DNA of 64,000 nucleotides from Clarireedia homoeocarpa. Lineage: Eukaryota > Ascomycota > Leotiomycetes > Helotiales > Rutstroemiaceae. Below are positions 48,543-59,842 of this stretch, in pieces. The notes beneath the pieces were generated by a model that ran no database searches, had not been told where the DNA came from, and worked only from the letters and a program-made list of their open reading frames with translations. Position 1 is the stretch's first letter. Each line of letters opens with the position of its first letter. The stretch is from NCBI GenBank assembly GCA_001465935.1, contig LNKV01000052.1, positions 62,001-126,000 on the forward strand. The letters are read 5' to 3'. The position numbers and the translations under genes are program-made.

Positions 48543-49391
48543 ATGACATCCTCATCCACCTCCCCGTCCCCACCCGCACTCGACCCCGAGCTCGACTTCA
48601 ATCCCGACGACGACCTCCTCTTCGAAACCCACTACTCACCCCCAATACAACACACCTCGCGCCCCTCCTCTTCCTCCTCCTCCTCCTCCTCCGCGGGATC
48701 ACCCCCACCCCTCCAACACAACTTCTTCGCCCCACCATTCTACAACCGGCCACCTACCCCCCTCCCTCCCTCCCCCTCCCTAACCTCCCTCCTCCGGCCC
48801 TCCCGCCCCACAACCCCCGACTCCAGCGCCGACGAGCTCGAGCCGCCCGTCCCGCGCGCCTCCCCAAAGGTCCCCACCTACGAATACTATGGCTTCGTGC
48901 TCTACCTCTTCTCCTCGCTGACATTCCTCCTCTACCTCCTGTGGTCGTACCTTCCCTCGCCGTTCCTGCACGCGCTGGGTATTTACTATTACCCGAATCG
49001 ATGGTGGAGCCTAGCGCTGCCGAGCTGGATCGTCATGGCGCTCGTGTGGATCTATGTTGCGCTGGCGGGGTACAACACGGGGTATTTGACGCTGGGGCTG
49101 GGGGACGTCGGGGGGGTGGTGGATGAGGCGGGGATGGTGTGTGGGGTTGATGGGAAGGGGATTGGGGTTGGGGAGGGGAAGGAGAAGGGGCGGAGGGACA
49201 GGGACAGAGAGAGAGAACGGGAGAGGGAAAAGCCAAGGGATTTGAAGAGGGATGTGCAGGAGTGGAAGAAGGTTTGGAGTCGAGGCACGGATGCGGTAAT
49301 GGATGTGCCGCTGGGAGGGGTCTGTGAGATTTTATATGGAGTTGGGAGAGAAAGGAGCGAAAGCGAGGAGGATGAGGATGAATTTGAGTGA
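48543..49391 (+). CDS. gpi19: PIG-P family subunit of GPI-GlcNAc transferase
   Basis: An intronless frame of 282 aa. The core (about residues 113-185) begins TYEYYGFVLYLFSSLTFLLY, then LLWSYLP, IYYYPNRWWSLALPSWI and VWIYVALAGYN, giving two membrane segments with the conserved YGFVLY and YYP-RWW signatures of PIG-P/Gpi19. This subunit of the ER-membrane complex helps start GPI-anchor synthesis by adding GlcNAc to phosphatidylinositol. The yeast protein is much shorter. Here a 110-residue Ser/Pro-rich, acidic N-terminal extension (with a nine-Ser run) and a C-terminal Gly/Arg/Asp/Glu-rich tail (RDRDREREREREKPRD) flank it. Extensions of this sort are common in filamentous fungi. The base composition is GC-rich compared with neighbouring genes, mostly because of the low-complexity codons. 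Confidence 0.9.
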   Translation: MTSSSTSPSPPALDPELDFNPDDDLLFETHYSPPIQHTSRPSSSSSSSSSAGSPPPLQHNFFAPPFYNRPPTPLPPSPSLTSLLRPSRPTTPDSSADELEPPVPRASPKVPTYEYYGFVLYLFSSLTFLLYLLWSYLPSPFLHALGIYYYPNRWWSLALPSWIVMALVWIYVALAGYNTGYLTLGLGDVGGVVDEAGMVCGVDGKGIGVGEGKEKGRRDRDREREREREKPRDLKRDVQEWKKVWSRGTDAVMDVPLGGVCEILYGVGRERSESEEDEDEFE

Positions 49392-50771
49392 GGTAGTGGA
49401 GGATATGAATGATACTATACCCAAAAAGATATACCGAACGAGGACAAGTTAGCGATGGTTTTAATTGTAATGGATGAATGATATGATATGTCAAACACGA
49501 TATAGGATTATACATTCTATTCTGTAGAGGATAGTAGAGACTGTCAAATTCTAGTATTTTACTGGTGTCTACGTGAAATCGGTCATATATACTCACCATA
49601 TATATAACCTAGACATCCTTAAACATAAGAGTGACCTAATAAACCATAAATCCATCATCACCTGAAAGAACGAAAGCACATCCATCACACATCAAGTTCA
49701 TTGCGTACAGCAATACATACGCGTCATTAGATCGTCGCACTATGATCGTCACAAGCATGAAAGCCCACCATGAGCAATCCAAGACATATTTTTTTTTTTT
49801 TTCCAATTGCAATGTGTTCAAGAAATAGGTATCTTCATCCCATTATGTTTGTACAAGATCATCTTCCACCTTTCTTTCACCCCATAGCTCATCCCTCATC
49901 TCTCATCATACCATTCCATTCTATTCCACACCCGCCTAAACCACCCTATACCCTGCATCCCCCATCCAACAAACACATCCCCCCTCCTCCACCACCAACC
50001 ATCGAATCCGCACCTTCCTTCCATCATGAACTCCCTCTCCTCCCCTCAACAACAAAGCGCAGCTGGCGAGAAATCGCACCGTCAATCGATAAGACAACAG
50101 CTCAGCTTCCACTGCAAACGAAAAAAGCGTGACCATCTAAACTACAACAAGAACATCCGACTCCTCATTTCTGATCTGACCCGTTCCGATTGCACTGCTA
50201 CCTAGCCATCCCATGCCATCTTAGCACACCCCCAATCTAATCAACTCCACTCCACCGCCCTAATCCTTTACCCTCATCTTCCACTGCCTCCAGCATTCTT
50301 GCACCGTTGCCAGCGACTGAAAGCAGCACCCATAATGTGTTACATGAGGATATAATATCGCGGCCAACAATGCACCAACGAACCAACGAACCAACCAACC
50401 AAACAGTCAATAACACGACACAAGAGACACAAGCCCATTAAGAAGAAAAAGAAGGAAGAAAGAAAAATACATGCGAAAGCTGTTCATTCACATTTCAAAT
50501 AGCAAACGCAATATTGCCATCAACTTCCCTCTCCACTCCCGCACCACCCATCCCTTCCCATATCATCCATCCATATTCATGCGCATGTGTTTAGGGAAAA
50601 AAATAGACGTATATGCATTTATTCATTCGTACCATACCGTCCGTTTATCCGCCCATCCATCTCCAGATATCTGTTCTCTCTGTGTGCAAGAAAAACTCTC
50701 TCAAAAATAAATTAAAATAACGAAAAGAAGGGTTTTTCAAAGAAGAAGGGTATATTCATTTTCACGCCAAA
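49392..50771. other. Convergent intergenic region
   Basis: The region lies between the ends of PIG-P (plus) and striatin (minus). A T-run near 49789-49802 and CA/CT-rich sequence at 49900-50450 are present. No gene is supported. Confidence 0.6.
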
Positions 50772-53403
50772 CTAGCGCGCAAAGACCTTAACGACGCCAT
50801 CACCACCACCACTGACTATCCATCGGCCGTCTTGACTCCATACGACTGAACATACGCCTTCGCCGCGCATAAGGCGATGACTGGTGATTTCTTGCGTGCA
50901 ACTTCGGGTATCGAGTGACCAGAAGCGGAGACTGGCGTCGTGACCCGCGGACACGAGTTCGTGACCGTCGGGCGAGAGGGAGAGGCCAGATATTGCTGCT
51001 GGATGTGCAAGCATGTTGTATGTGCATTGACCTGGACTGAATTAGTAGGGACTCTCGGTGAAAGATAGGTGCTAGGAAGTAACATACCGCTATTTGCATC
51101 ATATAATCGAATAAAGCGGTCTTCATGCCCACTGATAATCACACCTTCAACACCACCACTCGTACCGGTAGCTCCGCTCACAACCCCATCTTCTTCTGTC
51201 ATTCCCCTATTAGAAACTGGGCTTGGCGAGCTATCAAGTCCGGTAGTGGTTGCAACTACGGCATTGACACCGGTGGCCTGTGTTCCGTCATAGGTTTCAA
51301 GGCTTTGCATAGTAGCGACTTCCTCTCCTGTACGTGTATCGTATACAATAATAGCTGCGTCCGAGTATGACACAACGAAAGTGTCACCGGATTTAGAGAG
51401 CGGTGTTATGCAGGTGGGGGAGGCCGAATTGTTAGGTCTTGATATTGAGTGAATAAGAGTATAATGGAATGGTGAAGTCGAGGCGATGCTTGGTTGCGGT
51501 GATGATGGGAAGGCTGAACCAGATGACATCGAGTTGCCTCTCACACGGCCGCCCCTTCTTCCGCTTCCAGCAGACGGCGATACAAGCTGAGGAGGCGCAC
51601 TGACAGACCAGACTTTGACTGTGCCATCAGCGGCTCCACTTGCCAGTATGATCCGATCTGGCCCGCCATAAGAGTTGTTTTGGCCGAATACTGACCCAGT
51701 CGTACCAGGTAGAACACAGACCGACCACACAGCATCAGTATGCCCGTCGAGAGTTGCCTTGGGATCCACGCGCCCTCGCTCCCAAACTCGTACTGTAGCA
51801 TCTTGACCGCCAGAGAAGATCCATCCATCGCCTTGAGCTCTTCCACCACTAGCAAAATTCTGGGATGGGGACCAAGCAGTTAAGCACATGACCGCCCCAG
51901 CATGTCCCCGATGAGTAAAGTAACTTTGGATATCTAGGTCGTTGGGACTGACATAGATTGCGCCGCCTTGGTCTTCATAACGCGCCGGGATGATCCATCT
52001 TTTGATCGTTCCATCATCGCCCGCTGTACATAATTCTGGCTCCCCTGGACTTCCACCCCCCGTGAATATAACAGAACGAACTGCATCCAGATGCCCTCTC
52101 AATCCAAAGCGAACCTTGAAACTACCACTATCAGGCTTTTGAGTAGGGTTCAAAGACAGCTCTTGTTCACCGCTTTTGCGCCGTGACATAGAAGTTTTCC
52201 GTCGATGTGAGCCTGGGCCTCGATTTGGTGACTGTGGTGGATCTTGTGCTACTGGAAAGACATCGGTATCGGGCCTCTGGGCCGTAGTCTTGGTTTCTTG
52301 CTCGGGAAATTGGGTTGTCTCATTGAAATCCCATCCATCTTCAGAGGCCGTCGGCTTTTCCGCGGGTGGTTCCGAATCGATTGGACGACCGTAAGCATCA
52401 TAGGAATGAGAAACCTTTGCAACTGGTGCTTCTTCAGGCTTTTCTGGTGCTCGGAATCCTGATTGCCAATCTTGCTGTGTAGCTTGCGGCAACGGCTGCT
52501 GGTCTCCTACAAATCTGGGAAGTGGGGCGTCAGGGATTCGGACAGCCAGGTTGCCTGTGCTAGGAACTGGTGGGGGATTATGATTAGGAGTCTGAGAAGG
52601 TCGGGTTAGGTTGCCATCTTTTAGATACTTTTCTCGCGTAGGTAGTGAAAACCTTTCCGGTGGTGCTTGGTACGATTCTACCAGGTTTTGTTGTTGGCTT
52701 TGCGACACACCAAACGGCAAAATTTCTTCTGGTGGTGGAGGCGCTTCTCGAGGTGGCATAGGGTTTGGCGGCGCAACAAGAAGGTACGTGAGTTCTGCTT
52801 GAGACTTATCCATGAAGTCCCTCATACCGGCTTTCTCTGACTCGATTGCCATTTTTGCTTCGTTTTCACCTTCTATCTCAAGGAAAGAGTTGTGTGGCTT
52901 GCTGGACGTAGCTACAGTATAATTTAGTATAATCGACCGAGAAAAAAGTAATTGACCTACGTCTTAGTTCCTTCTTCCCAGTCGAATCTCTGTTCTCTTT
53001 CTTGTCATTCGCAGGAGGAGCAGTATTCCCAGTCTTTAGGGCTTTTATCTGCGCTTCCCTCTCCTTGACCGATCTTTCCAGCATTGTAACGAATTTCTTC
53101 AGGCTTTCGTTTCCAGCATCCAGTTTCCTTGTGTTTCCCTCCAATTTAGCTATCCTACTTTTCATCTCTTGCCTTTCAATTTCCCAAGCATTTCGATCTC
53201 TTTCGTGTCGATGCCACTCGGTTTGTAAGAATCGCATAACACCTATATCCCATCAGTCATGGCCAGGAATAGAGATTCAGTGCGCGCATACCTTGAAGAG
53301 TATATTCGGTTCCTTGGGGCTGGTTTGGTTGGGCTCCTCCCTCTCCTCCATTTCCACCGCCATTACTTCCCCCTCCCATATTCGATAGAGACTGCCAGGC
53401 CAT
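50772..53403 (-). CDS. Striatin homologue, STRIPAK scaffold
   Basis: Minus-strand exons 53403-53292, 53242-52961, 52911-51088 and 51031-50772 give 825 aa. The N-terminus (MAWQSLSNMGGG, then PQGTEYTLQG, VMRFLQTEWHRHERDRNAWE) is the conserved striatin start with the caveolin-binding-like and coiled-coil region (IERQEMKSRIAKLEGN and onward). A second conserved block is FLEIEGENEAKMAIESEKAG. After a long Pro/Gln-rich linker, WD40 repeats begin near LRGHLDAVRSVIF and run to the end (DGTIKRW, DATVRVWE, DGTVKVWS, DASLRFWS, DGVVKVFAR). Fungal striatin (Pro11 in Sordaria) is a scaffold of the STRIPAK complex, controlling hyphal fusion and sexual development. The donor of intron 2 was chosen as GTAGGT because it keeps the frame. 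Two in-frame Met (residues 1 and 9) are possible starts. Confidence 0.93.
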
Positions 53404-54582
53404 CTCGAACCCCAGGCCCTAGGCCGGCCCTTTTACAACCTTAAACCCGGCTTGTGCGCTCTGTTCGCACCAGTATTCGTGGGGGCGATGGGCATTTGTT
53501 AATACTCGGCGCCGCAGGAATTGTCAAGTACTTGGCAGGTAGAGACAACGAGGCCGTTATGTTTTCCCCAAGGGGACTTCCCCAGTCCAATTGAACAAAG
53601 TTGTGTACTCGCGCAAAGCGTATTCGTTCAAGTACCCGAGGCAAAGAGATGCCGTATAGGCCTCTATAAAACGACCTTGAGAGCTTTTAAGATATTTCCG
53701 TGCCAGATTGTTGCGCGAGTGGAACGTAGGACATTAAGATCATAAGTAAATGGAGGACTTTCTGCCCAAATAGAGCTTCCAACCACGCCAACTTACAGAA
53801 CCGAAATCTGTACGCGGTTGAATGCTGGTCATAAGGCCCGAATTAAGGCCACAATTATGTAGTGGTGCAGGTGGCTTTTGCTACTTTAAGAGAGAATTGG
53901 TGCTGCTTTTGAGAGCCTTTTGGGAGTCTTTTGAGAGTCTTTTGAGAGTAGGTCATAGCTCCATGGAGACAGCACATCAAAGTCAATGATTTCTTGGGGT
54001 AAGATGACTCCGTGGCCTCGGTCTTCCATGCTCTGTTCTCAACAGATTTTATGCAGACTTATTCTTACCGGCACAACATACAACATTCACTGCATATAGA
54101 ACTATTTCCTCGGAGGAGGGAACTCATTTCCCCCCTCGAACTGGTCCGATCTCTCTTTGGCCTTCGCGAACTACAGCACTTCTGACTTCCAATCGCAGCC
54201 AAAAAGCCATGTGCTTCAGCACACGTATATGGCTCGGTATGCAAGATCTCGCTGGATCAAGCAAGGTACCGTCGGGACCTTGATCCTAGACCGGGCGTGA
54301 AGAAAATTTTCTTTCTCGAATACTTGCCAGCTAGACTGGATGTGGAGCTGCCTTCTCACACAACTAGCAGTAGCATGCATCTCATCATAAGCCGTCACAC
54401 TCTTGGATCGTGGAGCGCTTAATGAAGCAAAACATGACCCCCTTTTACGCTTGACGTGTAAAGTAGCACACATAGCATGCATCGGTAAATGTTCTTATGA
54501 TGTTCTTATGCATAGGGTGGTATTAGAGGCACATCGTGCGCCTGTAGTGTCGAACCAAAGTACCAAGTATACGCAGATGACC
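53404..54582. other. Intergenic spacer
   Basis: This is the striatin promoter and the 3' side of the RAD14 gene. It contains a small tandem repeat at 53907-53950. No gene seen. Confidence 0.6.
53907..53950. repeat. Four tandem 11-bp units
   Basis: Four adjoining copies of TTTTGAGAGTC, the first two with one or two changes each and the last with one. Confidence 0.85.
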
Positions 54583-55817
54583 TCAAAACTCCAACTCCTC
54601 GACTTCCATCCCACATTCCACACATGATTTTACACTTATCCCGTCTTCATTTTCTACCGTCTGTCCCCATTCGTGCTCGTGCTTTCCATTACTTATCACA
54701 TCTCCAAACTTCCCTCCCTTACCATCACCCTTCAGGCTCCGCCGATAGGCCTCCGTCCTTGTCTTCTTCTTTAACTCCTTAAGTTTACTCTTAAACTTGT
54801 CTTCCTTCCTTTTCTTCTTCTCCGTTTCCCTCTTCTCGAACTCTGCATCGAGTGCTTCTGCGCTACCCCACTTCGTGTTGAATGCATATTCCTCGACCTG
54901 GTACCGTAAAAACAACATCATATCATGCCAATGCGACTTGTGAGGATTTGGCTTGTTGAGATGTGGCAGCAGTTCTCCATCCTTCAGTTCCGCTATGCCA
55001 GATATCAGTCCATACCCAGTAAGCACCGTAAATCAGAGGAAACTCACGATCAGTAATAAGATAATCCTCTTTCGCCTCCGTCTTTGTCAAAAGACTATAC
55101 TTCTCTGGAAACTTTTCCTTGCACCCATTACAGACTTTACACTTAAAGACCTCCTCCCATACGAAATCAATTTCTAAACTCCCACACTCCCTGCACTTCA
55201 TATTCCCCTTCCCCAGCACACTCAGGCCCGGCTCAAATGGCCCCTCCTTCCTATTCCTCAACCCCTTCAGCAACTGATGTCTCTCCCATTCCTTCAACGT
55301 CATATGCGCAGGTTTCTCCCCCTCCTTTGGCGCATGTAAAGCCTTATTCCACGGATCATCTTCTGCGTTTAAGAATCCACCTTTCGTATCCGTCATCTTG
55401 CTGAAATCATGATCAACGTATTTGCGGAACTTCCGCGCAGCCTGCGGCATCGTATCGTCTGTTCGCGCATCTTTGGTAGATTGACGCGCATCGCGAGATG
55501 TTGCTGGGACGGCGGATGTAGAGATCGAAGAGTGTAAGCGCTTTTGCCCTGCAATGCTTATGTCGGGTGTAGCGATGAAACCGGACGGGGTGCGAACGGT
55601 GGTATTTTCGGCGGAGGCGCGCTCGAGAGCTAATGAACGTTCGCGCAGTGCTTTGGTTTTGAGGCGGTTTTCTTCCTGCGTGGTGAGGTTAGTGAGGGGT
55701 CGAAGAGAAGGTTGGTTGCCTGAGACTGACTATTCTTCTCTTGACGTCGGGAGTTGGCGGCGAGACGTGACTTGATCTTGTATTAGAAGACAGCGGGGGT
55801 GTATTTTGTCTCTCCAT
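54583..55817 (-). CDS. rad14: RAD14/XPA nucleotide excision repair protein
   Basis: Minus-strand exons 55817-55731, 55675-55048 and 54992-54583 give 374 aa. The short first exon ends in DVKRRI and joins EENRLKTKALRER; the intron has CACTAACC and CGCAG. The zinc finger is C190-x2-C193-x17-C211-x2-C214 (MKCRECGSLEIDF then CKVCNGC), as in XPA; an extra Cys is at 208. The family block FPEKYSLLTKTEAKEDYLITD leads across the second intron into PELKDGELLPHLNKPNPHKS, and LFLRYQVEEYA completes the DNA-binding region. The C-terminus is Lys/Glu-rich and has another Cys pair (SCVECG). XPA/Rad14 verifies lesions and organises the repair complex in the nucleus. The first ATG downstream, at 55450 (MPQAARKFRKYV), would remove the N-terminus; the spliced model is better. 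Confidence 0.92.
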
Positions 55818-56262
55818 TCTCTCAAATTTGCTCCAAAATACTCGTAGTGTTGACAAGATTGAATAAATTGCAGTGGTCTTAAAATTAAGATAAGGCTGAG
55901 TCAAGGTGGCGATAAGTTACGACATTGAGGCAGCCTCGGCATCCTCCATACGCTAAGGCTAGAGCTATCTTTCTCGCCTTCACACATGCAATTGAGGCAT
56001 CATTCATGATCACAGTAATTCATTGCAAAGAGCGGTTGTCTTTCTCATTGACTCATGAGGTCTAATTGTGTGTGACATAGTAGCGAATATCAATTATAAG
56101 TCTTCTGCGGGCTACCCAGCCCTATGATACAAACAAGACATGAACCCTGGCATCCTATCCACCATTTTTAACCATCCTGCTTTTAGACCGAAAAACCAAT
56201 TCCTCAGGTCCCAATCTCCGATTCCCGGAAGAAAGCACGAAGCAAAGCTAATACTCAGTCAT
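55818..56262. other. Intergenic spacer
   Basis: Promoter of the RAD14 gene and 3' end of the PHO88 gene, both on the minus strand. Nothing else seen. Confidence 0.7.
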
Positions 56263-56962
56263 CTATTCGTCCTTGGCACCACCACGGCCAGCCTTCTCCG
56301 CAGCTTCAATGCTCTTCTTGTCCTGGTTTGCGGCTGCTCCACCTTGAAGGCCGCTCATCAATCCTGCTGGGGCCTTGAATGGTCTTTTAAGATCTCCACT
56401 GGCCGGCTGTCCGAAAAGATGAATTTTGACCTCATTGTTCTCGAGTGCGCCCTTGAGTGGAATGATCGATTGAATCATGAGAGGGTTGGTATACTTGAAG
56501 TACAAGTGCATAACAGCCATCATTCCAACGCCCATCATTTGTGCCTTGTACAATGACTTCATTTGGTCGAGATCGTACTTGTGAACGGTAGTAGTGACGA
56601 GCTTCGGCTCTTCGGCAGATCCCATTTGAGGTTGTTCGACATACTTCAGAGTTGTCATATCTGCGGAGAACAGGAAGTCAGCCATGATGCGACAGAATAA
56701 GATGTGAAAGGGCACAAACCTTTCTTCTTGTTAATCAGATACTGGGTGTAAGCGTAGACAGAAGCAATGATGATGTTCGACAGTACGTAGATTCCGCGAA
56801 CAATCATTAGAACATTGGGATCTTCCAGAGGAACACGCTTGGAGACCTGCATCATCCCGAGGATGATGATCAGGTTGGTGCTATCCAGCAAGTCAGTAAC
56901 AAGTACATGGAGCAAAGAGGGGCGTTTCCGATGAGTACATACATTTGAGGACTGAGAGCCAT
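56263..56962 (-). CDS. pho88: PHO88/SND3 ER-targeting and phosphate protein
   Basis: Minus-strand exons 56962-56943, 56880-56720 and 56660-56263 give 192 aa, close to the yeast length. Exon 1 encodes only MALSPQI; its 20-nt size was fixed by the family start (M-x-x-SPQ-x-TN). The core is TNLIIILGMMQVSKRVPLED, then a second hydrophobic segment (YVLSNIIIASVYAYTQYLI), KKKDMTTLKYVEQPQMG and KYDLDQMKSL, followed by a third segment (MGVGMMAVMHLYFKY). The tail is rich in Ala/Gly/Lys. Yeast Pho88 affects phosphate uptake and is the Snd3 component of the SRP-independent route to the ER membrane. The introns are about 60 nt each. Confidence 0.93.
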
Positions 56963-57606
56963 GTTGAGTATTAATGAGAGATGTAGGAAGTTGCGGATCT
57001 AGGGGCGACCCAAGTATGTCGTCGTATATAAATGCGATCAGGAAGAAGTAAAGAAAATGGGTGGTGAGATTCGACTTCTTAAAGCTGCGGAGCTTCTTAG
57101 AAAATAAAAATTGAATGACAGAAGGCAATCGTTGCAATCAGAAGCGTCGGCCTAAATTGGCTCCGTGCCTTAAAACAGTCTAGGGTATCACGTGGGTATG
57201 GACAAAGTGGCTGAGGACAGATTTCCCCGCGACTTGTGGTTTTCATGGTTTTCATGAGAAGGCGCTGCACAACATTCATATCTTGTATTCATAAAGTTGC
57301 ATCTGACACTCGTCAATCAATATGGACCAGTATACAGAATGACAAGATACTTGCTTGAATAACTCTCGAATATTATTACACCACAAGCCATAAGACTCGA
57401 GTGAGTACATCAGGCCACGGTTCTTCAACTTGGTGAAGCAGTATCCCGTTGTCGGTTGGCTTAGTACAGCTGTGAGTGAAACCGATTCATGGCACTATAC
57501 TTAGTCACAATGGGGTCTAAGTAAATGCAGTTGAATCGGTTCGAATTCTCTAAACTAGGTGGAAGGGGGAGCTGGACTATATAGACCTTCTCTCCCGTAC
57601 TAATTA
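56963..57606. other. Intergenic spacer
   Basis: Promoter of PHO88 and 3' side of the small zinc-ribbon gene. Nothing else seen. Confidence 0.65.
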
Positions 57607-58159
57607 CTATGCTACAGCGTGTATCCTATGTCCTGTAGTCCCTCTTCCGTAGTTCGGTGAATCCACTGAACCGACACCCGTCGAAGTCGCCCCTCTAAAA
57701 TGATAAGATCTTGGTGGAGGCGAAAACGTGGAGGGCAGTTGTCCAACCACCGCTGATCCTCCACGGGGAACTTCGATAGCAACAGCTTGTGCCTTTGGAC
57801 CTGCTGAGACTGCTCGCGACGCTTTATCCCTATTTTGCACAATGACCATAGAGACCAGAGAGATCTCACTACCGCTCAACTCGCCATCACCTAGCTTTCC
57901 GCCATTGCTGATTTTGGTTTCGCTGCAAGCTGTCTTGGACATTGTCATTCTAATAGAACTTTCCCGCTGGACCAAATATTCTTTCATCAGGAATGGACTT
58001 GTGGCTGAATATCTCCCCAGAGATTGAACCCCTCACCGCGTTGGCGGAGACGTGGTCGGGCATTGTCCGTTTTTGGTGGCAGTCAAGACACTGAACTACA
58101 GTGACAATGTCGCGACTTTTGCATTTGAAGCAAACGTAAGGGTTCCTAGCCTCGTTCAT
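57607..58159 (-). CDS. Small zinc-ribbon-like protein, unknown
   Basis: A two-exon model, 58159-58037 and 57966-57607, gives 160 aa. The 70-nt intron (GTGAGG to GTCCAG, with CCTGATGA) removes the frame change between the two open frames. The first exon ends ...HVSANA and contains C10-x2-C13-x10-C24-x2-C27 (VCFKCKSRDIVTVVQCLDC), a compact Cys4 zinc ribbon. The second exon is Gly/Ser-rich (RGGSAVVGQLPSTF, GATSTGVGSVDSPN). Left unspliced, the first frame still gives a 69-residue zinc-ribbon protein ending at 57950. Another open frame upstream on the same strand (58387-58199) might be an additional exon. The family is unknown; a nucleic-acid or protein-contact role is only inferred from the Cys pattern. 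Confidence 0.45.
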
Positions 58160-58699
58160 TGTCGCAATATGAACATCAATATGAACGTGGCCAGCGACCT
58201 AGTCATAGGTGGCTGAAGAGTGAGCTCCGGTTAGGACAACCTCCGCTGACTCCTGGCTTTGCGGTGAGGGAATTGCGAACCCGAATTGAGAGTTTCGACC
58301 CTTCTGTCTTGCGATCGTTGAATAACGTGCGGGACGCTCAGTAACTTCTGGTTTTTTCTTCGATGTTCTTTTGTACTCCTTGATCACACGCGTATAATTT
58401 CAATGGGCCAATCCTTTGCAACTTGCAAATTACGACGTGGTTCGGCTCCCAGGTGCGGTGATTCTAGATGTTGCAGAACACGCTTCACATGCGACTGTGT
58501 GCATGCTTTTTGTTGCTTGCAAGGAAAGTTCATTATTCTTAATCATTTGCCAGAGTGAGATCACTTATGATACAGCCCATATCTCAGGCGTAGGCTTTAA
58601 AACAATTTAATTTAAGCTTCGGTTTTGCTAGTGACTCATAATATATGATTCCTGGTTAGAAAATATAGTCATCGGCCTTCCCTTGTCTTTGGATAATCG
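58160..58699. other. Spacer
   Basis: No supported gene; it may hold the decayed 5' end of the amidase relic that follows. Confidence 0.5.
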
Positions 58700-59842
58700 A
58701 TGACCCAGAGCCCTGAGTCCAAATTTATTGCCGTGACTCAAGGTATAAAGCAATTCCTTGATCGCCGTGGAATTCGGACCACCATGATGAACAGAGCCTA
58801 CAACGAGCTATATCCACCCCGCAATACCGTCAGGCAGCTCTACTGGTGCCGGCGTGTCGCTTGCGGGGTATGCCTGGCTCGATCATTCAATCGGAACTGA
58901 TAGTAAGTGATCGTGAGTTGGATGGGAGCAATTTTCTTACACCTGCAAAGCTTCTGGCAGCAAACATTCTCCTGCCGCCTGGAACGGTCTATTCGATCTC
59001 AGAACTTATGGTATCACCTCACGACGAGGTATTGTATCGAGTTGCAAGTAAGTGTGCGAAACTTAAATTGCAGAATCGCGATGAATCTCTGACAGTTTGG
59101 AACAGCGAATTTGACACCGTTGGGACGCTGCACAGGAGTCTAAAGATGCTAAGTATCTTACCACCTCCACCCTGGATGTTCCTGATTCGTCTAAGGTAAA
59201 AAAGATCCACTAAATTCACACATCGTTTACGCTTTGACTTGCACAGTTTCCTAAACGCCTTCTCTATCCTTTGGATTTCTTCCCACAGGCAGACCCTGAC
59301 CAGGATATGTGTGAGGCTTTCGTCGCGATAGCCGAGAAGTTTCTTGGTGTTAAGCGAACTCCTATCAGCATCGCCGACACATAGACATTCAATCCACCTC
59401 AGGAAGCGGGGGCTAAGTCGCTGCAGGAACACCTCAAGATGGTATGTAGCATACCCCCGACTTTTGGTAACCATAAATTAATGTGCACCGAGCGCAGTAT
59501 GGCCCATGTACTATGACATGTACCATACCTTTGACGACTTTCGACAAGACTATCTCGCCAAATTCGGCGAAGAAGCTTATGTACGACCGTACATGCGGAA
59601 GCGTTGGTAGGCGTCGAGATACGCAGCTACAGCGAGATACAGTCTACCGACCTCTACATAGGAGCATGTGCCCATCGCTAGTAATTTCATGGGCGCAAAG
59701 GGCAGTGATCTTATGCTTATCAGTCTGGCCGAGCTGGTACTCAAAAGTGCCAGATGGCCCACGGAAGTTCATACAGGTTGTGAGATCTTCGGGGTCGGCA
59801 ATAATTTGGACAATGTTTCATAACAGTGCTTTCAAGTAGTTG
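58700..59842 (+). pseudogene. Decayed amidase (amidase signature family)
   Basis: Amidase pieces occur in the right order but in shifting frames with stops. First is IKQFLDRRGIRTTMMNRAYN with ELYPPRN (catalytic-Lys region, about 58748-58825). Next, in another frame, is SGSSTGAGVSLAGYAWLD (the nucleophile Ser-Ser-Gly loop, about 58831-58890). SPAAWNGLFDLRTYGITSRR follows, in a further frame near 58955-59030, then SEFDTVGTLHRSL. LLYPLDFFPQADPD and AEKFLGVKR appear near 59255-59335, then SLQEHLK. YYDMYHTFDDFRQDYLAKFG comes after a GTATGT...GCAG intron relic, and the end is SNFMGAKGSDLMLISLAELV with TEVHTG near 59690-59780. At least two in-frame stops (TAG) and several frame shifts break it. Upstream and middle portions are missing relative to a usual 500-600-residue enzyme. 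The family hydrolyses amide bonds; this copy cannot. Confidence 0.85.

Noticed and set aside
57530..57560. GGTTCGAATTC string resembling a tRNA B box
   Set aside because: The flanking bases do not form a T-arm or acceptor stem, and no A box fits upstream.
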